Assembly (NCBI GenBank): GCA_905215345.1
Contig: CAJMPR010000003.1
Location: forward strand, 62,001 to 126,000
Reading direction: 5' to 3'
DNA: 64,000 nt
Origin: an uncultured bacterium
GTDB lineage: Bacteria > Bacteroidota > Bacteroidia > Bacteroidales > Bacteroidaceae
Shown piece by piece: positions 1 to 9,528 of this stretch. The notes under the pieces were generated by a model. That model saw only the letters and a list, made by a program, of their open reading frames with translations. It did not search any database and was not told the DNA's origin. Within the stretch, counting starts at the first letter, position 1. Each line of letters begins with the position of its first letter. The translations under genes were made by a program, and so were the position numbers.

Positions 1-2
1 TA

Positions 3-569
3 AAAAAAAGCATAGAGCGATATATTTTCTTTGATTTGGAACAATCCTCTCTTGACACAGTACGTGACTTTGCAGTACAAGAGGGATTATCAACATATGT
101 TTCAATCAACAATTGCGACTCTATTTCAGGAACATTGGCATTATTGCCTTCACTACCCGAAGAGAGTTTCTTGCATATAGACCCATACGAAATTAATCGT
201 CCCAACGACAAAGGGCATACTTATCTGGACGTATTTATAGAAGCCGCCCGCAGAGGAATGAAATGTTTCCTTTGGTACGGATATACTGATTGGGAAATGA
301 AAATACGATTAAACGATGAAATCAAGAAAGCAGTAAGTCAATATCAAATTGAAAATACCATTTGCGTAGAATTAGTATTGGATTTTATTCGACAAACACC
401 TATACCTTGCAATCCGGGAGTAGTGGGGAGTGGCATTCTAACTGCTAATCTGTCAAAAGCATCCAATCAAATGTTGTTTCAACATGCAGAATCGCTCACT
501 GAATGTTATAAAGATAGTTCGTACAAAGAAGTTCCGGGAACAATTTATAAAGATATCATATTAAAATAA
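3..569 (+). CDS. RlmJ-like methyltransferase-fold protein, C-terminal part (5' truncated by window)
   Basis: The frame is open to the left edge, so the true start lies outside the window; no ATG is seen near the edge in this frame. The visible 189 residues carry an IDPYE motif resembling the IDPPYE motif IV of the RlmJ (DUF519) 23S rRNA adenine methyltransferases. A later segment, LWYGY, and a PGVVGSGILTANLS stretch can be aligned by eye with the LWYP and SGMIVINPPW blocks of RlmJ. The SAM-binding motif I would lie off-window. The assignment is by motif order only; another Rossmann methyltransferase of the three-Cys-motif-partner type is possible. Confidence 0.6.
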   Translation, partial: KKSIERYIFFDLEQSSLDTVRDFAVQEGLSTYVSINNCDSISGTLALLPSLPEESFLHIDPYEINRPNDKGHTYLDVFIEAARRGMKCFLWYGYTDWEMKIRLNDEIKKAVSQYQIENTICVELVLDFIRQTPIPCNPGVVGSGILTANLSKASNQMLFQHAESLTECYKDSSYKEVPGTIYKDIILK

Positions 570-572
570 AAT

Positions 573-618
573 GAGAGTGTGTCAAAAACTCACAACAAAT
601 GACTTTTGACACACACTC
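573..618. terminator. Bidirectional terminator between convergent genes
   Basis: An imperfect inverted repeat (left arm about 573-587, right arm 603-618, core GTGTGTCAAAA) with A-rich and T-rich flanks sits between the forward gene ending at 569 and the reverse gene ending at 643. Confidence 0.65.
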
Positions 619-642
619 AAATATTATCTATAGGACATAATC

Positions 643-1515
643 TCAATTAACACTCATCCCATACTCACTTAACATCGTCATTTCAGCCTCAGAATAGTTA
701 CCTGCCGCCTTAATGCGCTGAACATCTTTCACAAAAGCCTCAACATTGGCCAGAAAATCCTGAAAAGCTTTCATTTCCTGAGGATGCCCATCCACGGTTG
801 GCAATCGTTTTGCAATATCCAACTGAATAACCAGTTTCATCAATTTCATATCCAGACGGACAATATCCGGGGACGGTTTACGCGTACAAAGACGGATAAT
901 GCTCTGCATGGTAGCAGTCATTCGTTGCGTAGAAAGCACCTGCTCTTTCATCGGGTTGTCATTTAGCAATACATTCTGTGCTTCGTCAGTGAAGGGTGAC
1001 ATCATATCCTGAATATTTTCTTTATACTCCGACATTTCCACACTTAGCTGATAATTAAGCGGCAAGAGTTTGTCAGCCATAGCTTTATCATTCTGCTTCA
1101 GATAAGAAAGATATTGATTGAAATTGGCATAAAAGCGTTTTCGCGTCTGAAACAGTTGCATATAATTCTGCTTCAAATTACGCTGGGTTTCCTCATTAAA
1201 GTATGTACCGGGGTTCACTACAAACGCAGAATCTTTTTGAGAAAAAGCAGGAGGAACAATAGCAGTAAGCATGGGTGCTTTCCCCCCTTGTTCCATATAT
1301 CCCAATACAGAGTTCACATCTTTCTCTACTACCACATTCTTCAATAGAGCCAATGAAGTATCGTAATACTTCACTACCTGTTTGGCTTGCTCCACATCTG
1401 CAGCAGTGTATTTCGTGGTCGTTTTCTGAGTGTCACCGCCACAAGAAGCCAATACGAGGACAGCCGCAATTGCCCCCACAATCATTAAATTCTTTCCCAT
1501 AAGATTTCCTTTCAT
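643..1515 (-). CDS. DUF3829 (YiiG-like) lipoprotein
   Basis: The 290-residue protein begins with a hydrophobic signal and a lipobox ending in LASC (Cys25, or Cys20 if translation starts at the internal Met6), so it should be a lipoprotein. The mature part is mostly helical and charged, and its composition and length fit the DUF3829/YiiG family, whose function is not established. It lies downstream of the reverse amidase gene, 120 bp away, and may share its transcript. The ATG at 1515 is used; Met6 is an equally good start. Confidence 0.8.
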   Translation of the reverse strand: MKGNLMGKNLMIVGAIAAVLVLASCGGDTQKTTTKYTAADVEQAKQVVKYYDTSLALLKNVVVEKDVNSVLGYMEQGGKAPMLTAIVPPAFSQKDSAFVVNPGTYFNEETQRNLKQNYMQLFQTRKRFYANFNQYLSYLKQNDKAMADKLLPLNYQLSVEMSEYKENIQDMMSPFTDEAQNVLLNDNPMKEQVLSTQRMTATMQSIIRLCTRKPSPDIVRLDMKLMKLVIQLDIAKRLPTVDGHPQEMKAFQDFLANVEAFVKDVQRIKAAGNYSEAEMTMLSEYGMSVN

Positions 1516-1635
1516 TTTAATAATTTAAGTTTCGCATGCTGCTCAACTTCTTAGTAGACAAGGTCTCAGGAAAGTTGAATTGCTTATGTGAAACAAACAA
1601 TAAAGGAAATTGGTTTTGGAAAGTAGAATATTATT

Positions 1636-2667
1636 TTACTTGCTATAATCCTTAATAAAACCTTCCATCAACCACTTTGCCAAAGCCTGACGATTGGAGT
1701 CAATGATAAAACGACGTTGGTCAAAAGTGTTCTGGATATTCCCCAACTCCACAAAGACGGAAGCCGGTGACGTATTGGCAAGGACATAGAGATTGCGCGG
1801 GCCCACAGTACCAGTGAAGCCCCGGTTAGGCTGATGCTTGTCATATTTCGACTCAAATGTATCTTTCATCGTAGTAGCCAGACGTTTGCTGTCGGGCTTA
1901 CTCTTGGAATGATAGAAGAATACATCGGTTTGATGCCCCTTGCTCCGGCTATCTACATGCAAAAAGATAGCACGGCAATACTTATAATTTTTACGGTCTT
2001 TCCGGTAAAGCTCATTAATCCGGGCACAACGTTGTTGCAAACGGGCTACCTGGTTCAGAGGAATGGGAGCACCCATACAAGTCTCACGTTTACTGTTGGA
2101 AAGATAACGGTCATCCCGAATACCGTCTTTGGCATCCTGAATAATGATGCGGACTTCGGCTCCTTCCTGCATAAGATTACGGGCAAGACGCAAAGCCACA
2201 TCATAGGCATATTCATCTTCATGCAATTCAACTTTCCCAATCTTACCGATAGCACCCGGATCAGGGCCGCCATGCCCGCTGACTACATAGAAACAGGCAC
2301 CACGCAGGCGGTTGGAAGTTACCTTTACATTGGCAAGTTTCTTTCCGAACAAAGGCTCATTAACAGATTTCTTTGTATTAGAAGTAGGCTTAGATGAAGT
2401 ACCGACTGAGGTAGCAGCCTCTTGCCCTCCTTTCAAGGGAGGCAATACATACTTCACGCCTAATCGCAGTTCTTCTTTGCCACGGAGACGTTTCTCATTC
2501 AGTTTTAGAAATTCATTATAGTATTTTTTCCCCGAACGGTTGTTCCGCTCCAAAAAAGAAGAAATACCTTCACCTGATTTTGGGGTAGCATGTTCTTCCT
2601 GAGCTGAAACATTAAAGATAAATAAAGTACAGAAAAAGATAATAAGTAAACTAAATACACGTTTCAT
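1636..2667 (-). CDS. N-acetylmuramoyl-L-alanine amidase (Amidase_3)
   Basis: A zinc amidase that cuts the MurNAc-L-Ala bond of peptidoglycan in the periplasm. A signal peptide (MKRVFSLLIIFFC... ending VSAQ) is followed by a linker of about 100 residues and the catalytic domain. The zinc ligands of the family are visible in order: His in VVSGHGGPDPG, Glu in ELHEDEYAYD, His in FLHVDS, and the catalytic Glu in VFVELGNIQN. The start at 2667 gives a compact signal peptide; an in-frame ATG 18 bp upstream (2685) is possible. A TAATTTTG promoter box lies upstream at 2747-2754. Confidence 0.9.
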   Translation of the reverse strand: MKRVFSLLIIFFCTLFIFNVSAQEEHATPKSGEGISSFLERNNRSGKKYYNEFLKLNEKRLRGKEELRLGVKYVLPPLKGGQEAATSVGTSSKPTSNTKKSVNEPLFGKKLANVKVTSNRLRGACFYVVSGHGGPDPGAIGKIGKVELHEDEYAYDVALRLARNLMQEGAEVRIIIQDAKDGIRDDRYLSNSKRETCMGAPIPLNQVARLQQRCARINELYRKDRKNYKYCRAIFLHVDSRSKGHQTDVFFYHSKSKPDSKRLATTMKDTFESKYDKHQPNRGFTGTVGPRNLYVLANTSPASVFVELGNIQNTFDQRRFIIDSNRQALAKWLMEGFIKDYSK

Positions 2668-2746
2668 ATTCCCGTTGTTCGTCATTGATTCGGTTCATAA
2701 GCAGATTTTCAACTGCTAATTTATAGCATTTTATTATTCATGCGTA

Positions 2747-2754
2747 CAAAATTA
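2747..2754 (-). promoter_or_regulatory. -7 box of the amidase promoter
   Basis: CAAAATTA on the plus strand reads TAATTTTG on the minus strand, matching the Bacteroides TAnnTTTG -7 element. No clear TTTG -33 box was seen. Confidence 0.5.
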
Positions 2755-2766
2755 TATTTTTTTCCC

Positions 2767-2774
2767 TACTTTTG
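2767..2774 (+). promoter_or_regulatory. -7 box of the metY promoter
   Basis: TACTTTTG matches TAnnTTTG, 49 bp before the metY ATG. It lies back-to-back with the divergent amidase box 12 bp away, so the two promoters share a regulatory region. Confidence 0.55.
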
Positions 2775-2823
2775 CGACTACTTACGCCTTTAAAATAAAG
2801 AAACTCTAAAAATAGACAGCATT

Positions 2824-4104
2824 ATGGCAAAGCAATTCAAACCGGAAACACTATGCGTACAAGCCGGATGGACTCCTAAAAAAGGTGAACCCCGCGTTCT
2901 CCCCATCTACCAAAGTACAACTTTCAAATACGAAACCAGTGAGCAAATGGCACGTCTGTTCGACCTTGAAGACAATGGATATTTCTATACCCGTCTGCAA
3001 AACCCGACCAACGACGCTGTTGCAGCCAAGATAGCCGCTCTCGAAGGTGGAGTGGCAGCCATGTTGACATCCAGCGGACAGTCAGCTAACTTCTATGCCT
3101 TGTTCAATATCTGCCAGGCAGGTGACCACTTTGTATGTTCTTCTACTATCTATGGCGGCACATTCAATTTGTTTGGTGCTACTATGAAGAAGCTGGGCAT
3201 CGACGTTACATTCGTTAATCCGGATGCCAGTGATGAAGAAATATCGGCTGCTTTCCAACCTAACACCAAGGCATTGTTTGGAGAAACAATCTCTAATCCC
3301 ACGTTGGAAGTTCTGGATATTGAGAAGTTTGCCCGTATAGCCCATAGCCATGGTGTACCTTTGATTGTAGACAATACATTCCCTACCCCTATTAACTGTC
3401 GTCCTTTTGAATGGGGTGCAGATATTGTGGTACACTCCACTACCAAATACATGGACGGACATGCCACCAGCGTAGGCGGCGCTATTGTAGACAGCGGAAA
3501 CTTCGACTGGGACAAATATGCCGATAAATTTCCCGGATTGTGCACGCCGGACGAGACTTATCACGGACTGACTTATACTAAATCGTTCGGTAAGATGGCA
3601 TACATCATGAAGGCCACCGCACAATTGATGCGTGACCTCGGTAGCATTCCCAGCCCTCAAAATTCATTCTTGCTGAATATCGGTTTGGAGACTCTTCACC
3701 TGCGTATGCCGCAGCATTGCAAAAACGCACAAGCTGTTGCTGAATACCTATCTAAGAACGATAAAGTTGCCTGGGTAAACTATTGCGGTCTGCCCGGTAA
3801 TAAATACTACAAGCTGGCACAGAAGTACATGCCTAACGGCTCTTGCGGTGTTATCTCTTTCGGGTTGAAAGGTGGACGTGAGGTATCCATCAAGTTTATG
3901 GATTCATTAAAGCTGGCTGCTATCGTAACTCACGTTGCTGATGCCCGTACTTGTGTGCTCCATCCTGCCAGCCACACGCATCGCCAGCTTACGGACGAGC
4001 AGTTGATGGAAGCCGGTGTACGCCCCGACCTCATCCGCTTCTCGGTAGGTATTGAAAATGCAGACGATATTATTGCAGATATAGAACAGGCATTAAAAGC
4101 ATAA
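2824..4104 (+). CDS. metY: O-acetylhomoserine aminocarboxypropyltransferase / O-acetylhomoserine sulfhydrylase
   Basis: A PLP enzyme of the Cys/Met metabolism family (426 residues, the usual length) that makes homocysteine, or cysteine, from the O-acetylated amino acid and sulfide. The Schiff-base lysine lies in STTKYMDGH, and other family signatures are present (YTRLQNPTND, LTSSGQSANFYAL, VDNTFPTP). It is monocistronic, with its own promoter box upstream and a hairpin terminator downstream. The exact substrate preference (acetylhomoserine versus acetylserine) cannot be told from the sequence. Confidence 0.92.
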   Translation: MAKQFKPETLCVQAGWTPKKGEPRVLPIYQSTTFKYETSEQMARLFDLEDNGYFYTRLQNPTNDAVAAKIAALEGGVAAMLTSSGQSANFYALFNICQAGDHFVCSSTIYGGTFNLFGATMKKLGIDVTFVNPDASDEEISAAFQPNTKALFGETISNPTLEVLDIEKFARIAHSHGVPLIVDNTFPTPINCRPFEWGADIVVHSTTKYMDGHATSVGGAIVDSGNFDWDKYADKFPGLCTPDETYHGLTYTKSFGKMAYIMKATAQLMRDLGSIPSPQNSFLLNIGLETLHLRMPQHCKNAQAVAEYLSKNDKVAWVNYCGLPGNKYYKLAQKYMPNGSCGVISFGLKGGREVSIKFMDSLKLAAIVTHVADARTCVLHPASHTHRQLTDEQLMEAGVRPDLIRFSVGIENADDIIADIEQALKA

Positions 4105-4155
4105 CTCTACGGATACTAAGAAGCAGTAGCTATATTAGTGCGTTTTTTAACAAGA

Positions 4156-4192
4156 AAGGAAGCTCATTGTTTCGACAATGGCTTCCTTTTTC
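4156..4192 (+). terminator. metY terminator
   Basis: AAGGAAGC and CATTGT pair with ACAATG and GCTTCCTT around a TTCG loop (one bulged base), followed by a T run. Confidence 0.85.
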
Positions 4193-4217
4193 TATTCATA
4201 CTGTCCTTAATACTTTA

Positions 4218-6719
4218 TCAATTTATCTTGAGTATTATCGGCAGACTTTCTTTGCCTTGGTAGAATGTCTTTGCCTTAACAACCGAAGCATCACACTTTA
4301 CCGGTGCTTCCCACAATGCAGATTCAGCAGTAGGTTCCGTACCGTCCATCGTATAGCGAATCTGTGCACCTTCAATAGCAACATTGGCATAGAGGTTACC
4401 ATCTTTCACCAACAATCCGGGATGAGGCAGACGGAAGTTAATACCGTTCTTTGCCCAATATGGCATTTCTTTCTCGCTGATTTTCTCATAATACAACGCC
4501 AAAGCCTTGTCAAATGCCTGCTGCTCCTGCGTACCTGTCAAAGACTCCCATGACGGGTGAGCATTCCAGCCACGCTCTGCCAAGCCCATCATTTTGGGGA
4601 AAAGAAGATATTCCACTCCTTCAAAGTTACGAATTGTTTCGGCAAACAATTGTCCCTGTACTCCCATAATGTTCTTCTTGCCGGCCTCGGTCAAAGTAGT
4701 CTTTCCTTTTGCGGCATTATCCAAGTCAATCGGATTGCCTGCCATGTCCTTACGGAGTGAACGATAGATGCTGAAAGGAAGCATGCCGAAAGAAATCGAC
4801 TCATCGACATAACCACCCCAGTCAAGTCCGCGTTCATCGGGATGACCGTTGTATGCCATATCCATATAAAAATTGCCTACATTGCAAAGGATAACCGGAT
4901 AACCGTTGTTGGCCGTTTGATAAACCACTTCGTCGTAGCCTGGAACCGTATTCCAGCAATACACGCCCTCGGTTTGTTGTCTTAATTGTTGGTGAGCCTG
5001 TTCCGTATGCCCTAAAGCCACTTCCTGCCAACCGCTAAGTTTCAGATTATTCTGTTTTAGAATGTCTGCCATCTGTATGATGAAATATTCCGCCAAATCA
5101 TGTGCTTTGGTCATTCCTTTTTCCTTCATCAATGCCTGACATTTGGGAGAACCCATCCATACGCCGTGCGCTACTTCATCTCCACCCAAGTGTATCGTAG
5201 TCATGGGAACACCCGCATCCTTATACATCGCCGCGATTTCCTGAATAACTTTTTGCATGAAACGATAAGTGGAAGGCAAAGCCACATTCACAACATTGTC
5301 CGTATAGTACTGAACAGAAGCATAACGGGAAGTATCTTCCGGTTCACTCAGAAGATATTCGGTCGCTTTCAAAGAGTCTGTTCCAATGTATTTACTGTAA
5401 CGGGCTTTCATGGAAACAATGGCTGCACGGGCATGTCCCGGTGATTCGATTTCGGGTATAATACGGACGTGTCTCTCTGCCGCATATTTCAACAGGCCGA
5501 TAAATTCTTCACGGGAATAAAAGCCATTTCCGGTAGTCTTCGCATCAGAATCATATCCACCGTCATAACATGGATAAAGGCAGTTGCTTTCGTCAATAGT
5601 ATGTCCGCGACGGGAACCTACGATAGTCAGTTCTTCCAGACCGGGTATTTCTAAACGCCATCCTTCGTCATCCGAGAAATGAAAATGAAGAGCGTTCAGC
5701 TTATAAGAAGCAAAGATATCTACCAGCTTCTTCATGTTCTCCACGGTAGTGAAGTTGCGGGCAATATCAATCATTTGTCCTCGATACAGCAAGTCCGGAT
5801 AATCCTGAATAATCATCGCTTCCAACTGATACGGAGCTTGTTTGCCTTTCAGCATATCCAAAAGGGTTTGCGTACCGTTAAAAATACCATGTGAAGTGGC
5901 AGCACTTATCTTTACCTGACCATTACCTATATTAATAGTATAGTATTCATCGTTTACAGCTTCCTTTTTATCGACCAAAGGTTCCAGCACGATTGTTACA
6001 GGAGCTTTTTCAGTAACTCCTATACCATACATACCGGTAAGTTTTTCCTTCAACAACTTTGCCTCACCGGCAAATTGCTCCGGGAAACTTAGGACTACTT
6101 TGTCTCCCAATTCAACATTCCCTTCGGCTGCAATCACTTTCTTTACAGATGGCAGAATATCCGATTGAGTCAATGCAGGTGCACCAGTCAAACGAAGATT
6201 AGACTCGTAAATTTTAGTCGCATCCGGATAACCGGAAAGAAGTTCGGGGGATGGCAATGGAAGGGCGTTCAGTTCTACCGGAAACGGCTTACCTTCTTTG
6301 CCTTCTACAGTAGCTACCCAATAAGCGCCTTCGGGAACTGTGGTGTTTCTATCCACCTTATAAGAAGCCCGGAAAGTAATTCGCAAGGAGTCACCCGGAG
6401 CCAACGGAGTAAAGTTCTCCGTAGGGGACATTTTGAAGAAGTTACCGTTTACCGATTCTACCTTTACCGCCGGATTGCCTACCTGCTTCACATTACGGGG
6501 AAGCTGCGAATAGTAAATCGTCCAGTCTTTCTTCAGGGGTTCTTTAGAGATATTCCTGAGAACAAACGTGTTCTCATAATATCCGGGTTCAATCTCACTT
6601 GCACCCATTTCCCAAGTCAGGGCAACCGGTGCTTTTTGTTCGTTACTCACCTTACATCCTGTAAATAGTGTCATTACAAAAAGTAATAATCCTCCCAGAG
6701 GAAGTCTCAAAAATCTCAT
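4218..6719 (-). CDS. GH20 beta-N-acetylhexosaminidase, lipoprotein
   Basis: An exo-hexosaminidase removing terminal GlcNAc/GalNAc from glycans. The 833-residue protein has a lipobox (FTGC, Cys22), a CHB_HEX-like N-terminal domain (about 30-140), the GH20b domain (about 180-305), the GH20 barrel with HFHFSDDEGWRLEIPG and the catalytic Asp-Glu pair in HLGGDEVAHG (around residue 510), and a C-terminal chitobiase-type Ig-like domain containing YTMDGTEPT. The lipid anchor suggests the outer membrane. It is a single gene, divergent from maeB, and not in a SusCD locus here. Confidence 0.93.
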   Translation of the reverse strand: MRFLRLPLGGLLLFVMTLFTGCKVSNEQKAPVALTWEMGASEIEPGYYENTFVLRNISKEPLKKDWTIYYSQLPRNVKQVGNPAVKVESVNGNFFKMSPTENFTPLAPGDSLRITFRASYKVDRNTTVPEGAYWVATVEGKEGKPFPVELNALPLPSPELLSGYPDATKIYESNLRLTGAPALTQSDILPSVKKVIAAEGNVELGDKVVLSFPEQFAGEAKLLKEKLTGMYGIGVTEKAPVTIVLEPLVDKKEAVNDEYYTINIGNGQVKISAATSHGIFNGTQTLLDMLKGKQAPYQLEAMIIQDYPDLLYRGQMIDIARNFTTVENMKKLVDIFASYKLNALHFHFSDDEGWRLEIPGLEELTIVGSRRGHTIDESNCLYPCYDGGYDSDAKTTGNGFYSREEFIGLLKYAAERHVRIIPEIESPGHARAAIVSMKARYSKYIGTDSLKATEYLLSEPEDTSRYASVQYYTDNVVNVALPSTYRFMQKVIQEIAAMYKDAGVPMTTIHLGGDEVAHGVWMGSPKCQALMKEKGMTKAHDLAEYFIIQMADILKQNNLKLSGWQEVALGHTEQAHQQLRQQTEGVYCWNTVPGYDEVVYQTANNGYPVILCNVGNFYMDMAYNGHPDERGLDWGGYVDESISFGMLPFSIYRSLRKDMAGNPIDLDNAAKGKTTLTEAGKKNIMGVQGQLFAETIRNFEGVEYLLFPKMMGLAERGWNAHPSWESLTGTQEQQAFDKALALYYEKISEKEMPYWAKNGINFRLPHPGLLVKDGNLYANVAIEGAQIRYTMDGTEPTAESALWEAPVKCDASVVKAKTFYQGKESLPIILKIN

Positions 6720-6772
6720 AATAGTAGCATGTTAAGTTAATAAATGGGGGTATTGCATCTATAATGCGATGC

Positions 6773-6780
6773 CAAAAATA
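6773..6780 (-). promoter_or_regulatory. -7 box upstream of the hexosaminidase
   Basis: CAAAAATA on the plus strand reads TATTTTTG on the minus strand, 54 bp before the ATG at 6719. Confidence 0.45.
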
Positions 6781-6855
6781 AGCATTTTTAGCTAATTTGC
6801 TGATAATTATAATAGAAATTATCTGTATCAAACTACGATTTAAAACTTTTATCCC

Positions 6856-6863
6856 TAAATTTG
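6856..6863 (+). promoter_or_regulatory. -7 box of the maeB promoter
   Basis: TAAATTTG matches TAnnTTTG and lies 32 bp before the maeB ATG. No good -33 TTTG was found at 19-20 bp. Confidence 0.5.
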
Positions 6864-6895
6864 CGTCCAAATTATAATCATTTTAACTAACTACC

Positions 6896-9184
6896 ATGGC
6901 TAAGATAACCAAAGAAGCCGCTTTGCTCTATCACTCTCAGGGCAAACCGGGAAAAATTGAAGTAGTGCCTACCAAGCCCTATAGTACACAAACCGACCTG
7001 TCGCTCGCTTACTCTCCGGGCGTAGCCGAACCTTGTCTTGAAATTGAGAAGAATCCGCAAGACGCATACAAATACACAGCCAAAGGTAATCTCGTCGCTG
7101 TAATCTCCAACGGTACCGCCGTACTGGGATTAGGTGATATAGGCGCCCTCAGCGGCAAACCGGTAATGGAAGGTAAAGGTTTGCTTTTCAAGATTTACGC
7201 AGGTATCGATGTATTCGACATCGAAGTAAACGAAAAAGATCCTGATAAGTTTATTGAGGCTGTTAAGGCGATTGCCCCGACTTTCGGTGGTATTAACCTT
7301 GAAGACATCAAAGCACCCGAATGTTTTGAAATAGAACGTCGTCTGAAAGAAGAACTTGATATCCCAGTTATGCACGACGACCAACACGGTACTGCTATTA
7401 TTTCCAGTGCAGGATTGGTTAATGCCCTGCAAGTAGCCGGCAAAAAGATTGAAGATGTAAAAATCGTAGTAAACGGTGCCGGTGCATCTGCCGTTTCTTG
7501 CACCAAATTATACGTTTCACTCGGTGCCCGCCTTGAAAATATTGTGATGCTCGACAGCAAAGGCGTTATCAGTAAGGCACGTACCGACCTGAACGAGCAA
7601 AAGCGTTATTTCGCTACCGGCCGCACAGACATACATACACTGGCAGAGGCCATCAAAGGCGCCGATGTATTCCTCGGTTTGTCAAAGGGTAACGTACTGT
7701 CACAAGACATGGTGCGCAGCATGGCGCCGATGCCTATCGTTTTCGCGTTGGCAAATCCTACACCGGAAATCTCTTACGAAGAGGCTATGGCCGCCCGTCC
7801 CGATGTATTAATGGCAACCGGACGTTCGGACTATCCGAACCAGATTAATAATGTAATCGGTTTCCCATACATCTTCCGCGGTGCACTCGACACACAGGCC
7901 AAAGCCATCAACGAAGAAATGAAAATCGCTGCCGTACATGCCATTGCCAATCTTGCCAAGCAACCCGTGCCCGATGTTGTGAATGAGGCATATCATGTAA
8001 ATAACTTCTCTTTCGGTCCCGAATACTTTATTCCGAAACCGGTTGACCCGCGTCTTATTACGGAAGTATCTTGTGCCGTAGCCAAAGCTGCTATGGAAAG
8101 CGGTGTGGCACGCAACAACATTGAGGACTGGGATGCTTACTGCGTACGCTTGCGCGAACTGATGGGTTACGAAAGCAAACTTACCCGCCAACTTTACGAA
8201 ACTGCCCGCCAAGCTCCTCAACGTGTAGTCTTTGCCGAAGGTGCTCACCCTAACATGCTAAAAGCCGCAGTTGAAGCAAAGTCCGAAGGTATCTGCCATC
8301 CTATTATATTAGGTAATGACGAAGCCATCGAGAAACTGGCCAAAGAACTCGACCTTAGCCTCGAAGGCATTGAAATCGTAAATTTGCGTCATCCGGATGA
8401 GGCTCCTCGCCGCGAACGTTATGCTCGTATCCTTGCAGAGAAACGTTCACGCGAAGGTGCTACCTATGAAGAAGCTAACGACAAGATGTTCGAACGCAAC
8501 TACTTCGGTATGATGATGGTGGAAACCGGGGAAGCAGATGCATTCATCACAGGTTTGTACACCAAATACAGCAATACCATTAAAGTAGCCAAAGAAGTGA
8601 TAGGTATTCAATCCGGATACAATCATTTTGCTACCATGCACATCTTGAACTCCAAGAGAGGTACTTATTTTGTTGCCGATACGTTGATTAACCGCCACCC
8701 CGATACGGAAACTCTGATTGATGTGGCTCGCTTAACCGAACACACCGTACGTTTCTTCAACCATACCCCGAATATGGCAATGTTGTCTTATTCTAACTTT
8801 GGTTCCGATACCAGCGGCAGTCCCTCAAAAGTACATGCTGCCATTGATTATCTGCAACAAGCCTATCCCGATTGGGCTATCGATGGTGAAATGCAGGTAA
8901 ACTTCGCCATGAACCGCGAATTGCGCGATGCTAAATATCCGTTCACGCGATTGAAAGACAAAGATGTGAATACGCTCATCTTCCCGAACCTGAGTTCCGC
9001 CAATATTGGTTACAAGCTATTGCAAGCTATGGACCCGGATACAGAGTTTATCGGTCCGATACAGATGGGACTGAACAAACCTATCCACTTCACCGACTTT
9101 GAAAGTTCAGTGCGCGACATCGTAAATATTACCGCAGTGGCTGTTATCGATGCCATTGTCGACAAAAAGAAAGCAGGTAAATGA
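6896..9184 (+). CDS. maeB: NADP-dependent malic enzyme (MaeB type, with phosphotransacetylase-like C-terminus)
   Basis: Oxidative decarboxylation of malate to pyruvate, producing NADPH. The 762 residues fit the two-part MaeB form: a malic enzyme half (about 1-420) with HDDQHGTAIISSAGL, the dinucleotide-binding VVNGAGASAVSC and the ALANPTPEIS segment, then a PTA-like half (about 430-760) beginning RVVFAEGAHPNMLKAA, which in this family is regulatory rather than catalytic. The TGA stop overlaps the ATG of a 57-residue membrane ORF (ATGA). gdhA follows on its own promoter. Confidence 0.94.
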   Translation: MAKITKEAALLYHSQGKPGKIEVVPTKPYSTQTDLSLAYSPGVAEPCLEIEKNPQDAYKYTAKGNLVAVISNGTAVLGLGDIGALSGKPVMEGKGLLFKIYAGIDVFDIEVNEKDPDKFIEAVKAIAPTFGGINLEDIKAPECFEIERRLKEELDIPVMHDDQHGTAIISSAGLVNALQVAGKKIEDVKIVVNGAGASAVSCTKLYVSLGARLENIVMLDSKGVISKARTDLNEQKRYFATGRTDIHTLAEAIKGADVFLGLSKGNVLSQDMVRSMAPMPIVFALANPTPEISYEEAMAARPDVLMATGRSDYPNQINNVIGFPYIFRGALDTQAKAINEEMKIAAVHAIANLAKQPVPDVVNEAYHVNNFSFGPEYFIPKPVDPRLITEVSCAVAKAAMESGVARNNIEDWDAYCVRLRELMGYESKLTRQLYETARQAPQRVVFAEGAHPNMLKAAVEAKSEGICHPIILGNDEAIEKLAKELDLSLEGIEIVNLRHPDEAPRRERYARILAEKRSREGATYEEANDKMFERNYFGMMMVETGEADAFITGLYTKYSNTIKVAKEVIGIQSGYNHFATMHILNSKRGTYFVADTLINRHPDTETLIDVARLTEHTVRFFNHTPNMAMLSYSNFGSDTSGSPSKVHAAIDYLQQAYPDWAIDGEMQVNFAMNRELRDAKYPFTRLKDKDVNTLIFPNLSSANIGYKLLQAMDPDTEFIGPIQMGLNKPIHFTDFESSVRDIVNITAVAVIDAIVDKKKAGK

Positions 9185-9354
9185 GAAGGCCATTATCTAA
9201 ATTTCAAATAGTTTGCATCACCATGCTTTGGGTGGCACTTTGTTACATTGTACTAACATCTGTCGAACGAATTGATGGTCCAATCGTTATAACGCTTGTC
9301 ATTTCGGCGGCATTAGTATTTATACCGGTGATAAAGTCACTCAAAAGAGGATAA
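9181..9354 (+). CDS. 57-residue membrane protein overlapping the maeB stop
   Basis: This short ORF starts at the ATGA formed with the maeB stop codon, so it is probably translated by coupling with maeB. It has a basic N-terminus (MRRPLSKF), two hydrophobic segments (about 10-26 and 34-50) split by a polar turn (SVERIDGP), and a basic tail (KSLKRG), suggesting a two-helix inner-membrane protein with both ends inside. I do not recognise a family. The terminator 24 bp downstream closes the transcript, which supports a two-gene unit. Confidence 0.6.
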   Translation: MRRPLSKFQIVCITMLWVALCYIVLTSVERIDGPIVITLVISAALVFIPVIKSLKRG

Positions 9355-9377
9355 ACAATATCTTTTTATTCATTTTT

Positions 9378-9413
9378 GCGGGATAAAACAATATTTTTGT
9401 TGTTTTATCCCGC
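9378..9413. terminator. Terminator after maeB and the small membrane ORF
   Basis: A perfect 14-bp inverted repeat (GCGGGATAAAACAA at 9378-9391, its complement at 9400-9413) is followed by ATTTTCTTT. Confidence 0.85.
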
Positions 9414-9430
9414 ATTTTCTTTATAAATTG

Positions 9431-9461
9431 TTTGCTTGTATCATTTTTATGTTTACTTTTG
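9431..9461 (+). promoter_or_regulatory. gdhA promoter (-33 TTTG, -7 TACTTTTG)
   Basis: TTTG at 9431-9434 and TACTTTTG at 9454-9461 are separated by 19 bp, a full match to the Bacteroides sigmaABfr-type consensus. It predicts a leader of roughly 120 nt containing CTCGTCAACTT repeats before the gdhA ATG. Confidence 0.7.
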
Positions 9462-9528
9462 CAACCGCAAGAGAGAAGACACAAGAAACGAGATACGAGG
9501 TGACAAGGCTCTGGCATATTACTAAAGT

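Noticed and set aside
1834..2397. Forward open frame of 187 codons
   Set aside because: Antisense to the amidase gene, with no recognisable protein features.
3082..3660. Reverse open frame of 192 codons
   Set aside because: Antisense to metY; the forward frame has the PLP motifs.
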